Positions 1 through 9,060 of a stretch of DNA of 64,000 nucleotides are shown piece after piece; the stretch's first letter is position 1, and the number at the start of each line of letters is the position of its first letter. The stretch is from Sedimenticola hydrogenitrophicus. GTDB taxonomy: Bacteria; Pseudomonadota; Gammaproteobacteria; Chromatiales; Chromatiaceae. The position numbers and the translations under genes were made by a program. Under the pieces are notes generated by a model. The model saw only the letters and a program-made list of their open reading frames with translations, made no database searches and had not been told where the DNA came from. The stretch covers positions 310,001-374,000 of the forward strand of contig NZ_JANIOA010000001.1 in NCBI RefSeq assembly GCF_025175675.1, given 5' to 3'.

Positions 1-552
1 CGCGGCGAGGGCTTTGTGTTCGTCGATGAAGTGAAGGGCGGGGTGATACCCGGCCAGTTCATCCCCGCCGTCGAAAAGGGGGTACGGCTGGCGCTGGAAG
101 AGGGCTATATCGCCGGCTACCCGATCCAGGACCTGCAGGTGACGGTGTACGACGGCAAATACCACACCGTCGATTCCAAGGAGATCGCCTTTGTCACCGC
201 CGGCAAGAAGGCCTTTCACAATGCCCTGGAGAAGGCACGGCCGATTGTGCTGGAGCCGGTGGTCAACATCAGCATCACCGCCAGCGGCGACGCCATAGGC
301 GACATCACCGCCGACCTGTCGGTCAAGCGGGGACGTATTCACAATACCGAGATGATGCCGGACGGCCGCATGCTGATCAGTGGCCAGGCGCCGCTGGCCG
401 AGCTGGACGGCTACAGCACCCGCTTGAAATCGATGACCGGCGGCCAAGGGACTTACGAGATCAGCTTCAGTCACTACGACCCGGTGCCGGACAATATTCA
501 GCGCGGACTGGCGGAAAAACACCAGCAGCGGGTGCATCATCTGGAGGAGTGA
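1..552 (+). CDS. Elongation factor G-like protein, C-terminal part (5' truncated by window edge)
   Basis: The reading frame is open from base 1, so the start lies outside the window. The visible 183 residues match EF-G domains IV and V: the segment GGVIPGQFIPAVEKG is the conserved domain IV loop that reaches the decoding site, followed by GYPIQDL, then LEPVV at the start of domain V. EF-G is the ribosomal translocase GTPase; its GTP-binding domain would lie upstream and is not seen. Spacing and wording of the domain IV strand (YDGKYHTVDSKEIAF) look more like the paralogous FusA2/EF-G II type than canonical fusA. It is not next to rpsL, rpsG or tuf, which also suggests a paralogue. It converges with the dsr operon. 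Confidence 0.85.
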   Translation, partial: RGEGFVFVDEVKGGVIPGQFIPAVEKGVRLALEEGYIAGYPIQDLQVTVYDGKYHTVDSKEIAFVTAGKKAFHNALEKARPIVLEPVVNISITASGDAIGDITADLSVKRGRIHNTEMMPDGRMLISGQAPLAELDGYSTRLKSMTGGQGTYEISFSHYDPVPDNIQRGLAEKHQQRVHHLEE

Positions 553-643
553 GCGGGTCAGCTTGACGCGTTGACAGGCCGGTGCTCCGTCAAGGTCTCG
601 TAGGGTGGGCACGTTGTTTGTGCCCACGCGGTCGCCTCAATGT

Positions 644-791
644 GTAGGATGGGTGGAGGCGCACAACCTCCCTTGTTGGAGACTCTCCGCGGCTAGGGCG
701 CGCCGTAACCCATCTTCGGATGAGACCGTACGATAGGTGACACGCCGGACGGTGTTGATGGGTTACGTCGTTCCTCCTCCACCCATCCTAC
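644..791. repeat. Inverted-repeat element, GTAGGATGGGTGGA family, copy 1
   Basis: The ends are an exact 14-bp inverted pair, GTAGGATGGGTGGA at 644-657 and its complement at 778-791, with an internal pair built on AACCCATC (about 709) and GATGGGTTACG (about 758). It lies between the convergent ends of the EF-G-like gene and dsrR, where it could serve as a bidirectional transcription stop. A second copy is at 34131-34286. A short GTGGGCACG/TGTGCCCAC hairpin precedes it near 604-629. Confidence 0.75.
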
Positions 792-803
792 GCCCTCGTC
801 AGG

Positions 804-1127
804 TTATCGGGAGCGCGTCTTGGCCGCCGGCACGTAGTTGGCGTCGTTGGGGTTGAGAAAAATAAACCGCAGTTCCCCGTCATCCAGCTGTGCATAATCC
901 ATTACCGTTTCATCCAGCAGCGGGGCATACTGTGGCTCCATCACCACCTCGATGCCGTTGCTGACGACACGGATATCCTCCGCTTTGGCCTCATCGAAGC
1001 CCATGAGGTAATCGATGCTGCCATCCTCTTTCATCCGAGCGGCCATACGCAGCGCCATACCCTCGGTACCGCCCTGTTCGGCGGCATTGCGCACCTGCTC
1101 GGCGGCAGCTTCTGTGATTTCAAACAT
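804..1127 (-). CDS. dsrR: DsrR, cysteine-less IscA-fold protein
   Basis: A 107-residue protein with the A-type scaffold pattern (opening FEITEAAAEQVRNA, then GMALRMAAR) but with no cysteine at all. It therefore cannot carry an iron-sulfur cluster in the way IscA does. This is the hallmark of DsrR of purple sulfur bacteria, which is needed for normal Dsr function and is thought to act in post-transcriptional control of the dsr genes rather than cluster transfer. It is the last gene of the dsr run, 119 bp after dsrN. The usual next gene, dsrS, is absent here. The assignment rests on position, length and the missing cysteines. Confidence 0.88.
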   Translation of the reverse strand: MFEITEAAAEQVRNAAEQGGTEGMALRMAARMKEDGSIDYLMGFDEAKAEDIRVVSNGIEVVMEPQYAPLLDETVMDYAQLDDGELRFIFLNPNDANYVPAAKTRSR

Positions 1128-1246
1128 GCGAAAACTCCATACTGCTGTAGGGGTGATCCGTGAGTGAGATTACCCCGGTTATACCTGCCCGTTCAATTAT
1201 CTATTTTTTCGCCGGCACTCATCCCTCATCAGCCCGCATCTTGCTG

Positions 1247-2641
1247 TTATTTTGTCCTGCTGTCCCGGCATCGGATTACATGTGCCAGAAATCGTTCAAT
1301 CCAGTAATTGCCACCCACATCCCGCAGGTGGGTATAGCTGGCCAGGAGATTTTTATAGACCACACCATCGTTGGTTCCGTCAATGCCGGTACCCCGTGTC
1401 ACCTTGAAGGCGAAACGGATCCCCGGGTCCAGATTCTCCAGCGCCGAGTAGTGGAACTCGTGGGCGGCGATGCCGCCAGCAGCACCAGAAGCGCAGCCCG
1501 GTACCATCGGCCAGGGGCTCGCCTCGGTCTCCTCCAGCCGGACATAGCCGCGGCCCTGGGGGCGTTCATACATCACCACATCGCCGGGAATCGCCCCCAC
1601 CATCTCGCACTGTTTATCCTTCCATGTCAGACGCCGGGACAGATACATCAGTCCGCCACACTCGGCATAGACCGGACCACCCTGTTCGATGAAATCCCGG
1701 ATCTCCCGGCGCAATGAGACATTGGCCTGGAGTTCCTCCATTACCATCTCGGGAAAACCACCGCCGATGAACAGCCCGTCCATCGGCGGCAGTTGCGGGT
1801 CATTCAGGGTATCAAAGGGCACCAGTTCGACACCCTGGTTGCGCATTTTCTGCAGGTCACCCGGATAATAGAAACCAAAGGCCCGATCCCGCGGATAACC
1901 GATACGCAACCGCTCGGCGGGCAGCTGGATTTCCGGCTGTTCGACATAATCCAGCGCCGGCACCTCAGCGGCGATGGCGAGAATCCGGTCGATGTCCACC
2001 TGTTCGGCAATCTTCTCCCCCAGCCGGGCTATCTTCTGTTCCGCGAGTTCACTCTCGTTGCTCGGCATCAGCCCCAGGTGGCGCTCATCGATAATCAACT
2101 CGGGGGCACTGTGGACCGCACCCACCACCGGCAAGTCAGTATAGTGGCGGATCACATTGCAGAGTTTGGCCTCGTGCCGACTGCCACCTACCTTGTTCAG
2201 GATCACCCCGGCAATGCGCACATTGGGATCAAATGCCTGGTAGCCGAGGATCAGCGGGGCGATACCGCGGGTCATGCCGCGGGCATCGATCACCAGAAAA
2301 ACCGGCGCCTGCAGCTGCGCCGCCAACGCGGCGTTGCTGTTGCTGCCATCCAGATCCAGGCCGTCATACAACCCCTTGTTGCCCTCGATCACGCCGATCT
2401 CCGCCGTCGCCATGGCGCGGCCGAACTCGTCATTGATCTCCCGCTGAGACATGGTGAAGAAATCCAGGTTCACGCAGGGTCTTCCGCTGGCGGCGGTTAG
2501 CCACAGCGGATCGATGTAGTCGGGGCCCTTCTTGAAGGTCTGCACCTGCATGCCGCGGCGACACAGCGCCGCCGTCAGTCCGATCGACAAGGTGGTCTTG
2601 CCTGAGGATTTGTGGGCGGCGGAGATGAAGAAATAGGCCAT
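1247..2641 (-). CDS. dsrN: DsrN, sirohaem amidating glutamine amidotransferase (CbiA/CobB family)
   Basis: 464 residues. The N-terminal half has the P-loop SSGKTT (about residues 12-17) of the CobB/CbiA ATP-dependent amidases. The C-terminal half is a class I glutamine amidotransferase with its nucleophile in YAECGGLMYL. In cobalamin pathways the family amidates cobyrinate; in the dsr context it is DsrN, which amidates sirohaem to the sirohaem amide used by DsrAB. It follows dsrP after a 253-bp gap, so it may have its own promoter or depend on read-through. The 5' region shows no clear ribosome binding site. Misassignment to a cobalamin enzyme is unlikely given the location. Confidence 0.92.
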   Translation of the reverse strand: MAYFFISAAHKSSGKTTLSIGLTAALCRRGMQVQTFKKGPDYIDPLWLTAASGRPCVNLDFFTMSQREINDEFGRAMATAEIGVIEGNKGLYDGLDLDGSNSNAALAAQLQAPVFLVIDARGMTRGIAPLILGYQAFDPNVRIAGVILNKVGGSRHEAKLCNVIRHYTDLPVVGAVHSAPELIIDERHLGLMPSNESELAEQKIARLGEKIAEQVDIDRILAIAAEVPALDYVEQPEIQLPAERLRIGYPRDRAFGFYYPGDLQKMRNQGVELVPFDTLNDPQLPPMDGLFIGGGFPEMVMEELQANVSLRREIRDFIEQGGPVYAECGGLMYLSRRLTWKDKQCEMVGAIPGDVVMYERPQGRGYVRLEETEASPWPMVPGCASGAAGGIAAHEFHYSALENLDPGIRFAFKVTRGTGIDGTNDGVVYKNLLASYTHLRDVGGNYWIERFLAHVIRCRDSRTK

Positions 2642-2775
2642 AGGATTGGATCAGCTCGGTCTGGGATTGTCAGGCTGCGTCCCGGACAGGCGGCAGCTTG
2701 CCTGAAGTATAGTCACCCCTCCGGTTATATCTGTCAAAGCAGGGAAAAGCGATAGCGGAGTGGATTAGCTTATTG

Positions 2776-2819
2776 CGGCTGAAGCCGCCCCCACCCGTAT
2801 GCAGGAGCGGCTTCAGCCG
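2776..2819. terminator. Stem-loop between dsrP and dsrN
   Basis: A perfect 13-bp inverted repeat, CGGCTGAAGCCGC at 2776-2788 against GCGGCTTCAGCCG at 2807-2819, loop 18 nt. No T-run follows on the minus strand, so it could be a partial terminator, an mRNA-stabilising hairpin or a REP-like element. Each arm is itself partly palindromic (GGCTGAAGCC), typical of REP-type sequences. It is the only notable structure in the 253-bp dsrP-dsrN gap. Confidence 0.5.
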
Positions 2820-2894
2820 GGCTGCCTTCATCACCGGATCACCCGACCGCCAGCACGCGCATCCAAACGGCGGCAAATGCGACGGCCTTGGTGG

Positions 2895-4100
2895 TCAGAC
2901 GCACTCACCCTCTTCCGGGTCTTCCAGGCTTTCCGGCAAAACCCGCAGCATGCGTGCCCCGATCGCCACCAGGGTCATGGCGACCGCGACCCCGGCGATA
3001 CCCAACAGGGCCTCCGCCAGCGAGGGGGTGTAGGCGGCCACGACACCGTCAAAAAAGCTACTCTCCAGCACCTGCTTGCCGGGGAACAGGTTCATCGGAA
3101 ACGCCTGTCCGCCGATCACGATCACATAGACCTGGAAGAAACCGCCCAACAGCACCATCAGGGAGGCGACCGCGAGGGCAAGGCGGGAGTGGCCAAAGGC
3201 CGGCGAGTAGAGCAGGAACAGCGGAATCACCCCACCGATCACCACTTGGCCGATCCAGAACATGCTGGTATAGATGCCGCCATCGAGCAGGATGAAACGC
3301 TCCACGCCGTGGTGCTGTGTGATATACAGGTTGGTCAGGTGATAGACCAGGGCGAAGTAGAGCACCGCGCCGACGAACACGCCCAGCAGGTTCTTCAGCT
3401 TGGCCAGGCGCAGTTCGCCGATGGTGCGATCGGCCCACCAGTAGGCGGACATCAGGGTAATAATGAAGAACGCCAGGCCGTAGCTGAACGACATGATGAT
3501 GAACATCGGCGCCATGATGGCGGCGTCATACGCCTCACGCGCCACCAGAAAACCGAAGATGGAACCGGTACCGGTGGTCAGGGCCAGACGCCAGAAGAAG
3601 GCGGCGAAGCCGATGGGCCGTTTGAACTGCGCGAATTTGCGATCCATCATGGCCCAGAGGTAGAGCCCGACAATGGTGAAGAAGCCGGTGTAGAGAATGA
3701 TGTTCCAGGCGAAGATCGATTTGAAGTTGTAGGTGGTCATGGCCACGATCAGGCGATCGGGCCGGCCCAGATCGAGCAGCAGCACCACCAGGCCGCCGGC
3801 CAGCAAGCCGATCGACAGCAACCCGGAGAAACGCCCCAGCGGCTTGTACATGGGACCGCCGAACACCGAGCCGATGGAGGCGACGTTAAGTGCCCCGGAG
3901 GCGGCTACGATCAGGAAAATGGCAAACACATGGGGCAGCCCCCAGACGATCTGATTGCTCATGCCGGTCACGAAGTGACCGTTATGCTCCATGAAGAAGG
4001 CCGCTCCCATCCCCACCAGTATGATGAAGGCCAGAAAGGCCAGTCCGCCCCAGTAGCGGGGGGAACTGCAGTAGAGTTCGCGGTATTGCATTTTTTTCAT
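2895..4100 (-). CDS. dsrP: DsrP, NrfD-type integral membrane quinone-interacting subunit
   Basis: 401 residues with about ten hydrophobic helices, starting near residue 17 (GGLAFLAFIILVGMGAAFF), in the NrfD/PsrC polysulfide reductase family. In the DsrMKJOP complex this subunit exchanges electrons between the membrane quinone pool and the periplasmic modules DsrO and DsrJ. The chosen start has GGGAGAG 8 nt upstream; an internal Met four codons later is less well placed. It directly follows dsrO with a 19-bp gap. The soluble C-terminal tail is short and acidic. Confidence 0.95.
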   Translation of the reverse strand: MKKMQYRELYCSSPRYWGGLAFLAFIILVGMGAAFFMEHNGHFVTGMSNQIVWGLPHVFAIFLIVAASGALNVASIGSVFGGPMYKPLGRFSGLLSIGLLAGGLVVLLLDLGRPDRLIVAMTTYNFKSIFAWNIILYTGFFTIVGLYLWAMMDRKFAQFKRPIGFAAFFWRLALTTGTGSIFGFLVAREAYDAAIMAPMFIIMSFSYGLAFFIITLMSAYWWADRTIGELRLAKLKNLLGVFVGAVLYFALVYHLTNLYITQHHGVERFILLDGGIYTSMFWIGQVVIGGVIPLFLLYSPAFGHSRLALAVASLMVLLGGFFQVYVIVIGGQAFPMNLFPGKQVLESSFFDGVVAAYTPSLAEALLGIAGVAVAMTLVAIGARMLRVLPESLEDPEEGECV

Positions 4101-4119
4101 CGACTTCTCTCCCTACCGC

Positions 4120-4893
4120 TTAGATATTGGAATAGCGCACACCGGTGTTCAGCTCGAGATCGGCCCGAATCTGACGACTGTTGTGCGCCTTCAGCGCCCT
4201 GGCGATTTCGCTATCTGGATTCTTCAGATCACCGAACAGGATGGCCTGGTAACCTTCCCGGTTACAGGCGTCCTGGCAGGCGGTGGTCTGGTCACCGGCA
4301 TCGAGCCGCTGCACACACAGGTTGCAGGACTCGACGCAGCCCTTGCCGCGCGGTGTGCCGGTACGTTGTGCCGCCACATCCTGGTGAATAAACGAGCGCG
4401 CCTTGTAGGGGCAGGCCATCATGCAGTAGCGGCAACCGATACAGGTATGCCGGTCCACCATCACCAGGCCATCGGCGCGTTTGAACGAGGCGCCGGTGGG
4501 ACAGACATCCACACAGGGCGGGTGTTCGCAGTGCTGGCACATCATCGGCAGGTTGGTGATCTCGCCGGTCAGGTTGTCCTTCAGTTTTACCTTGTGGATC
4601 CACTGCGGACGCTGGGCGTCCCACATCGCGTCGGACTGGCCCGCCGGACGCTCGATCAGATCGATGCCGTTCTCCTGGTTGCAGGCGGCAACGCAGGCGC
4701 TGCAGCCATCGGCGCACTTGTTGGCGTCGATCAGCATGCCCCAGCGCACCTTGCTGGAGACGCCCGCGTCGGAACCGGCATTGGCCACCGTCAGCATCAC
4801 CCCGGGGGCAATGCTGGCGGCACCCGCCGCCAGCACCGTCTTGCCGATAAAATCACGCCGCCGCAGATCAGGCTGGTCATTGTTATGGCTCAT
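4120..4893 (-). CDS. dsrO: DsrO, periplasmic Tat-exported ferredoxin-like iron-sulfur protein
   Basis: 257 residues. A twin-arginine signal is visible at residues 11-17 (RRRDFIG) before a hydrophobic Ala-rich stretch, so the protein should be exported folded. Several four-cysteine groups follow (CADGCSACVAAC, CQHCEHPPCVDVCP, CIGCRYCMMACP, CVESCNLC), giving binding sites for up to four cubane clusters. As in other NrfC-like proteins it passes electrons between DsrJ and the membrane subunit DsrP. The ribosome site GGGGAA precedes the ATG, and the start lies 2 bp past the dsrJ stop. Confidence 0.95.
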   Translation of the reverse strand: MSHNNDQPDLRRRDFIGKTVLAAGAASIAPGVMLTVANAGSDAGVSSKVRWGMLIDANKCADGCSACVAACNQENGIDLIERPAGQSDAMWDAQRPQWIHKVKLKDNLTGEITNLPMMCQHCEHPPCVDVCPTGASFKRADGLVMVDRHTCIGCRYCMMACPYKARSFIHQDVAAQRTGTPRGKGCVESCNLCVQRLDAGDQTTACQDACNREGYQAILFGDLKNPDSEIARALKAHNSRQIRADLELNTGVRYSNI

Positions 4894-4895
4894 GA

Positions 4896-5411
4896 TCAGT
4901 TCCCCTCAATCGTGGCATGCAGGCGGGCCAGTTCATCCCGGCGCAGGGTGAGCGGGTCTATGGACTGCAGCAGACCGAGCGCCTGCCGCCCGTTCCGCTT
5001 GTCATCCCTCATCGCCGCCTTGTCCCCCGCGGAGCCGGGGGTCTTGCTGTGGCACTGGAAGCAGGTCAGGTTGACCGCCACATAGCTGTGGCAGGATTCA
5101 CAGAACTGGCCCTCGGCATTTACCGGCTTGTAGGCGCCCGCGCTGTCCTTCTCCGCATGACACTGGACGCACTCGGCGAGACTGAAACGGGTGTCCCGAA
5201 TGCCCTTGCGCACCGTCGCGTCCCGGTCATGCTTGAGATAGTCCATGTGGTTGCGCCGTATCTCCGCGGTCGGTGCCACACAAGTCTCCAGGCCTGCCGC
5301 CTTGGAACCCTCAGTAACGGCGCTGTCGCCGACGACACCGGTGGCGAGGAGCAGCAACGCTCCCCCCAGGCCCATCCGCGCGAATCGCCTAAAGCCGGTT
5401 AAACTACCCAT
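4896..5411 (-). CDS. dsrJ: DsrJ, periplasmic trihaem cytochrome c
   Basis: 171 residues with an uncleaved or cleaved N-terminal hydrophobic segment (about 13-29) and three CxxCH haem c motifs: CVQCH at 81-85, CESCH at 104-108 and CFQCH at 117-121. Cys44 lies in the conserved region where DsrJ proteins provide an unusual cysteine ligand to one haem. The protein is part of the DsrMKJOP transmembrane complex and may take part in redox reactions of sulfur compounds on the periplasmic side. AGGAG is placed 6 nt before the ATG, and the gap from dsrL is only 8 bp, so the two are co-translated neighbours. Confidence 0.95.
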   Translation of the reverse strand: MGSLTGFRRFARMGLGGALLLLATGVVGDSAVTEGSKAAGLETCVAPTAEIRRNHMDYLKHDRDATVRKGIRDTRFSLAECVQCHAEKDSAGAYKPVNAEGQFCESCHSYVAVNLTCFQCHSKTPGSAGDKAAMRDDKRNGRQALGLLQSIDPLTLRRDELARLHATIEGN

Positions 5412-5419
5412 TACCGCTC

Positions 5420-7375
5420 CTATTCACCAAGACCCATCTGGATGTAACCCGTCGGACAGACGTCGCTGCAGACGTGGCAGCCGATACATTTGTTGTAGTC
5501 GGTATCGACATAGCGGCCGGTGGTCGCCTCGGTTTTCTTCACCCGGAACACCGCATCCTGGGGGCAGAACACCACGCAGTTGTCGCACTCGAAGCACATG
5601 CCGCAGCTCATGCAGCGCTTCGCCTCGGCCACCATCTGCTCCTCGCTGTAGGGGTGCATACGCTCACTGAAATGCCCCAGCACCACCTCGGCGGAGGGTA
5701 CCTCCTCGCTGCGCTTGTTGCGCGGGGTGAAGGAGAAGTGACCCAGGAACAGGTCGCTGGAGGGGATCACCTCTTGCTCGGACCGGTTCTCGAAGTTGTG
5801 CACGGCATATTTGGCACCATCGGTGCCGCGCTGATCGCCCACCTTCGAATCAAACAGCTCCGGATCCTTGCCCACCTCGTGCAGTTTTTCCAGCAGATCG
5901 AAATGGTGTACATCCACCTTGGGACGTTTCACCAGCTCCTCCTGCTTGAGGTAGCGGTCGATACTCTCGGCGGCAATCGAGGCCGCGCCGATAGCGGTGG
6001 TCAGCAGGTGCGGGCGGACGATATCGCCGGCCACGAAATGACCCTGCTTGCCCGGCACCTGGAAGAACTTGTCGGCGTCGATCAGGTTTCGCTCGTTGGC
6101 CATCTCCTCCAGGCCGCTCATCTCGCCGCCCTGGCCGATGGCGGAAACGATCAGGTCCGCCTCCAGCACCCGCTCGGTACCCTCGACCGGGATCGGCTTC
6201 ATGCCGTCCATGGTGCAGTCGCACACCTTGAGGCCGGTGGCACGGCCATCTTCGCCGACGATCACTTCCAGCGGCATGACGCCATCGAGGATGGTGACAC
6301 CCTCGGTGGTGGCATCGTGCACCTCGTGCTCGGCGGCCATCATCTTGTCCTTGGTGAACAGCGAGGTGAGGGTGACTTCGGAACCCTGGGCATCGGCGGT
6401 CACCGCCACATCATGGGCGACATAACCATCCTGCACCACCAGTTCGGGACGATCGGTCGGGTTCTGGTGTTTCACATGCCCCAGGCGGCGGGCCACGGAG
6501 ACCACGTCGATGGAGGTATCACCTCCGCCGACACAGACCACCTTGTCGGCGGTAACCTTCATGCGGCCCTCGTTAAAGGCCTTGAGGAAGGCGACACCGG
6601 TAACACAGTTGGAGGTGCCTTCCCAGCCGGGGACCGGCAGGCCACGGCCGCTCTGACAGCCCAGGGCCCAGAGCAGCGCGTCAAACTCTTGCTCCACGTC
6701 GGCCACCGACACATCCCGGCCGACCCGGGTCTTGAGGCGCAAATCGACGCCCATCTCGACAATCCGGTTCAGTTCCGCGTCCAGTTTGTCGCGCGGTATG
6801 CGGTAGCCGGGGATACCGTAGCGCATCATGCCGCCCAGCTCCGCATTTTCGTCGAAAATGGCGACACCGTAGCCCATGCGGCGCAGCTGGTAGGCAGCCG
6901 CCATACCGGCCGGTCCGCCACCGATCACGGCCACTTTCTTGGCGATGTCCGCACCCGGGGTGAACTTGTAGCCGTTGGCGATCGCCGAGTCACCGATATA
7001 CTGCTCAACGGCATTGATACCGACGAAATCCTCCACGTCATTGCGGTTGCAGCCATCCTGGCAGGGTGCCGGACAGACCCGGCCCATCATCGACGGGAAG
7101 GGATTGGCGTCGGTGGAGCGACGGAACATGTACTCGTCCCGTTCCACACCTTCCGGCGGCTTCTCCTGGCCCCGGCCAATCGCCAGGTACCCACGAATAT
7201 CCTCGCCGGAGGGACAGCTCCCCTGACAGGGCGGCGTCTTGTGGATGTAGGTCGGGCACTTGTACGAGGTATCTTCGCGGAAGATCTTCTCGCTAAAATC
7301 GTCCCACTCGTTGTCGCCTTCCTTATATCGCCGGTAACTCAGTTTTGTGTTCATCTGTTCCGTAGGAGTTGCCAT
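5420..7375 (-). CDS. dsrL: DsrL, cytoplasmic iron-sulfur flavoprotein NAD(P)H oxidoreductase
   Basis: 651 residues of the glutamate synthase small-subunit (GltD) type. An N-terminal cysteine cluster region (CPAPCQDGCNRNDV) precedes an FAD-binding motif VIGGGPAGMAAAYQ and an NAD(P)-binding motif VCVGGGDTSID. The C terminus carries two ferredoxin-like cysteine sets (CMSCGMCFECDNC and CIGCHVCSDVCP). DsrL is essential for sulfur oxidation in purple sulfur bacteria and couples DsrAB to NAD(P)H; its presence is a marker for the oxidative direction. GGAG lies 8 nt before the start. The gene sits between dsrK and dsrJ in the usual order. Confidence 0.96.
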   Translation of the reverse strand: MATPTEQMNTKLSYRRYKEGDNEWDDFSEKIFREDTSYKCPTYIHKTPPCQGSCPSGEDIRGYLAIGRGQEKPPEGVERDEYMFRRSTDANPFPSMMGRVCPAPCQDGCNRNDVEDFVGINAVEQYIGDSAIANGYKFTPGADIAKKVAVIGGGPAGMAAAYQLRRMGYGVAIFDENAELGGMMRYGIPGYRIPRDKLDAELNRIVEMGVDLRLKTRVGRDVSVADVEQEFDALLWALGCQSGRGLPVPGWEGTSNCVTGVAFLKAFNEGRMKVTADKVVCVGGGDTSIDVVSVARRLGHVKHQNPTDRPELVVQDGYVAHDVAVTADAQGSEVTLTSLFTKDKMMAAEHEVHDATTEGVTILDGVMPLEVIVGEDGRATGLKVCDCTMDGMKPIPVEGTERVLEADLIVSAIGQGGEMSGLEEMANERNLIDADKFFQVPGKQGHFVAGDIVRPHLLTTAIGAASIAAESIDRYLKQEELVKRPKVDVHHFDLLEKLHEVGKDPELFDSKVGDQRGTDGAKYAVHNFENRSEQEVIPSSDLFLGHFSFTPRNKRSEEVPSAEVVLGHFSERMHPYSEEQMVAEAKRCMSCGMCFECDNCVVFCPQDAVFRVKKTEATTGRYVDTDYNKCIGCHVCSDVCPTGYIQMGLGE

Positions 7376-7462
7376 GGAATTCTCTCCTCAACCTATATAA
7401 TTCTTAAAACACCGCCAGCATTCGGATACCAGCGCGTTATACCTCAAGACTTTCAACAACCT

Positions 7463-9007
7463 TTACGCGTCGCCGTCCGCCTCATCGTCGGAATCGGCAT
7501 CTTCCTCATCGCTGTTCTGGCCGGTGAGGATAATGGCGTTGCTGACCAGCTGGTGGACACTGACGATCTGGTCCATCTCCATGCCGTAGTACGGCAACAC
7601 CTTGGTAAACTGACTCTTGCAGATGGCGCAGATGGCGGCCATGTGCGTCACGCCCTCCTCCTTGATCACATTCTGCAGCGCCGTCATCCTCGGCAGCGCG
7701 CCCTTGACCCGGATCTCCATCAGGTCATCGGTCAGCAGACCGCCGCCGCCACCGCAGCAGAAGGTCCTCTCGCCGATGGTCTCGTGATCCATGTCGACAT
7801 AGTTGTTGCAGACCGCCTTGATCACGGCGCGGGGAATATCGAACTGGCCACCCGGTTTGTCGCCCATGCGGGTGGCGCGGGCCACGTTGCAGGAGTCGTG
7901 GAAGGTCAGGGTCATATCATCGTTGGTCGACTTGTCGAACCGCAGCTTGCCCTGCTGGATCAGGTCGTAGGTGTACTCGCAGATATGCTGCGGCACCGGA
8001 TAACGCGGATCCAGGAAATCAAAGGGTCCGGCCAGCGTATTCAGGAACGCGTAGGCGACGCGCCAGGCGTGGCCGCACTCGCCGAAGACGATGCGTTTGA
8101 CGCCCAGTTCCAGGGCGGCCTGGCGGATACGCAGGGCGACCCGACGCATGTTCTCGTAACTGCCGATGAACATGCCGAAGTTGCCCGCCTCGGAGGCGGT
8201 GGTGCTCATGGTCCAGCTGACGCCGGCCTCGTGGAACACCTTGCCGTAGCCGATCAGGCCGTCGACGTGGGGTTCGGCGAAGAAGTCGGCGGACGGGGTC
8301 ACCAGCAGGATCTCGGCACCCTTTACATCCAGCGGATACTTGACCGCCACGCCGGTTTCATCAAAGACATCCTCCTCCAGCCCCTCCAGGGTATCCAGAA
8401 TGGCCGGACCGGGGAGTCCCAGGTTATTGCCCTTCTCGTGCACCTTGGCGATGATCTCGTTACAGTACTTCTGGCCGTAGCCGACGCTGTCGAGGATCTC
8501 GCGCGCCGCCATGGAGATCTCGGCAGTGTCGATGCCATAGGGGCAGAACACCGAGCAGCGGCGGCACTGGGAACACTGGTGGTAATAGCTGTACCACTCG
8601 TCCAGGGTCTCCCGGGTCAGGTCCTTGGCGCCCACCAGCCAGGGGAAATACTTGCCGGCGAAAGTGTTGTAGCGGCGATACACCTTGCGCAGCAGATCCT
8701 GACGACCCACCGGCATATTCTTCGGGTCCTTGGTGCTGAGGTAGTAGTGGCACTTGTCGGTACAGGCACCGCACTTGACACAGGCATCCAGATAGACCTG
8801 CAGCGAACGATAGCGTGAACGCAGATCATCCAGCTTCTCCAGCACCTTGTCATGCCAGTCATCCACCAGCTCACCGGGGAAACCCAGGGGCGTATTGTGA
8901 ACCGGTTTGGCAACATAGGGGCTGAGATGCGCCATGGTGCCTTCCACGAGTTCCGGCACGTCCACATACTCCTGGAGCTCCGGTACATCGAATTCCGCCT
9001 TAGCCAT
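7463..9007 (-). CDS. dsrK: DsrK, cytoplasmic HdrD-like iron-sulfur catalytic subunit
   Basis: 514 residues. Two [4Fe-4S] motifs are seen, CVKCGACTDKC at 76-86 and CSQCRRCSVFC at about 148-158, and later CCG-type cysteine motifs, including FCCGGGGG, which in heterodisulfide reductase HdrD bind the special catalytic cluster. DsrK is the part of DsrMKJOP that reacts with the persulfurated or trisulfide form of DsrC. The C terminus ends in an acidic tail rich in Asp and Glu. GAGGG precedes the ATG. The gap from dsrM is 53 bp. Confidence 0.96.
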   Translation of the reverse strand: MAKAEFDVPELQEYVDVPELVEGTMAHLSPYVAKPVHNTPLGFPGELVDDWHDKVLEKLDDLRSRYRSLQVYLDACVKCGACTDKCHYYLSTKDPKNMPVGRQDLLRKVYRRYNTFAGKYFPWLVGAKDLTRETLDEWYSYYHQCSQCRRCSVFCPYGIDTAEISMAAREILDSVGYGQKYCNEIIAKVHEKGNNLGLPGPAILDTLEGLEEDVFDETGVAVKYPLDVKGAEILLVTPSADFFAEPHVDGLIGYGKVFHEAGVSWTMSTTASEAGNFGMFIGSYENMRRVALRIRQAALELGVKRIVFGECGHAWRVAYAFLNTLAGPFDFLDPRYPVPQHICEYTYDLIQQGKLRFDKSTNDDMTLTFHDSCNVARATRMGDKPGGQFDIPRAVIKAVCNNYVDMDHETIGERTFCCGGGGGLLTDDLMEIRVKGALPRMTALQNVIKEEGVTHMAAICAICKSQFTKVLPYYGMEMDQIVSVHQLVSNAIILTGQNSDEEDADSDDEADGDA

Positions 9008-9060
9008 GTAATACCCTCTTCGGCTATCAGTCGTTTGTTGGCAGTCGTTTGCTGCTGCGT

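Noticed and set aside
1160-1717. 185-codon plus-strand frame across the dsrR-dsrN gap
   Set aside because: It overlaps dsrN in antisense and has no family pattern.
2799-4391. Open frame of 530 codons antisense to dsrP
   Set aside because: Low-complexity composition (Gln, His, Gly) and complete overlap with a certain gene.
5474-8818. Open frame of 1114 codons on the plus strand
   Set aside because: It is antisense to dsrL and dsrK, rich in His, Gln and Gly, with no domain pattern. High GC content makes long antisense frames common.
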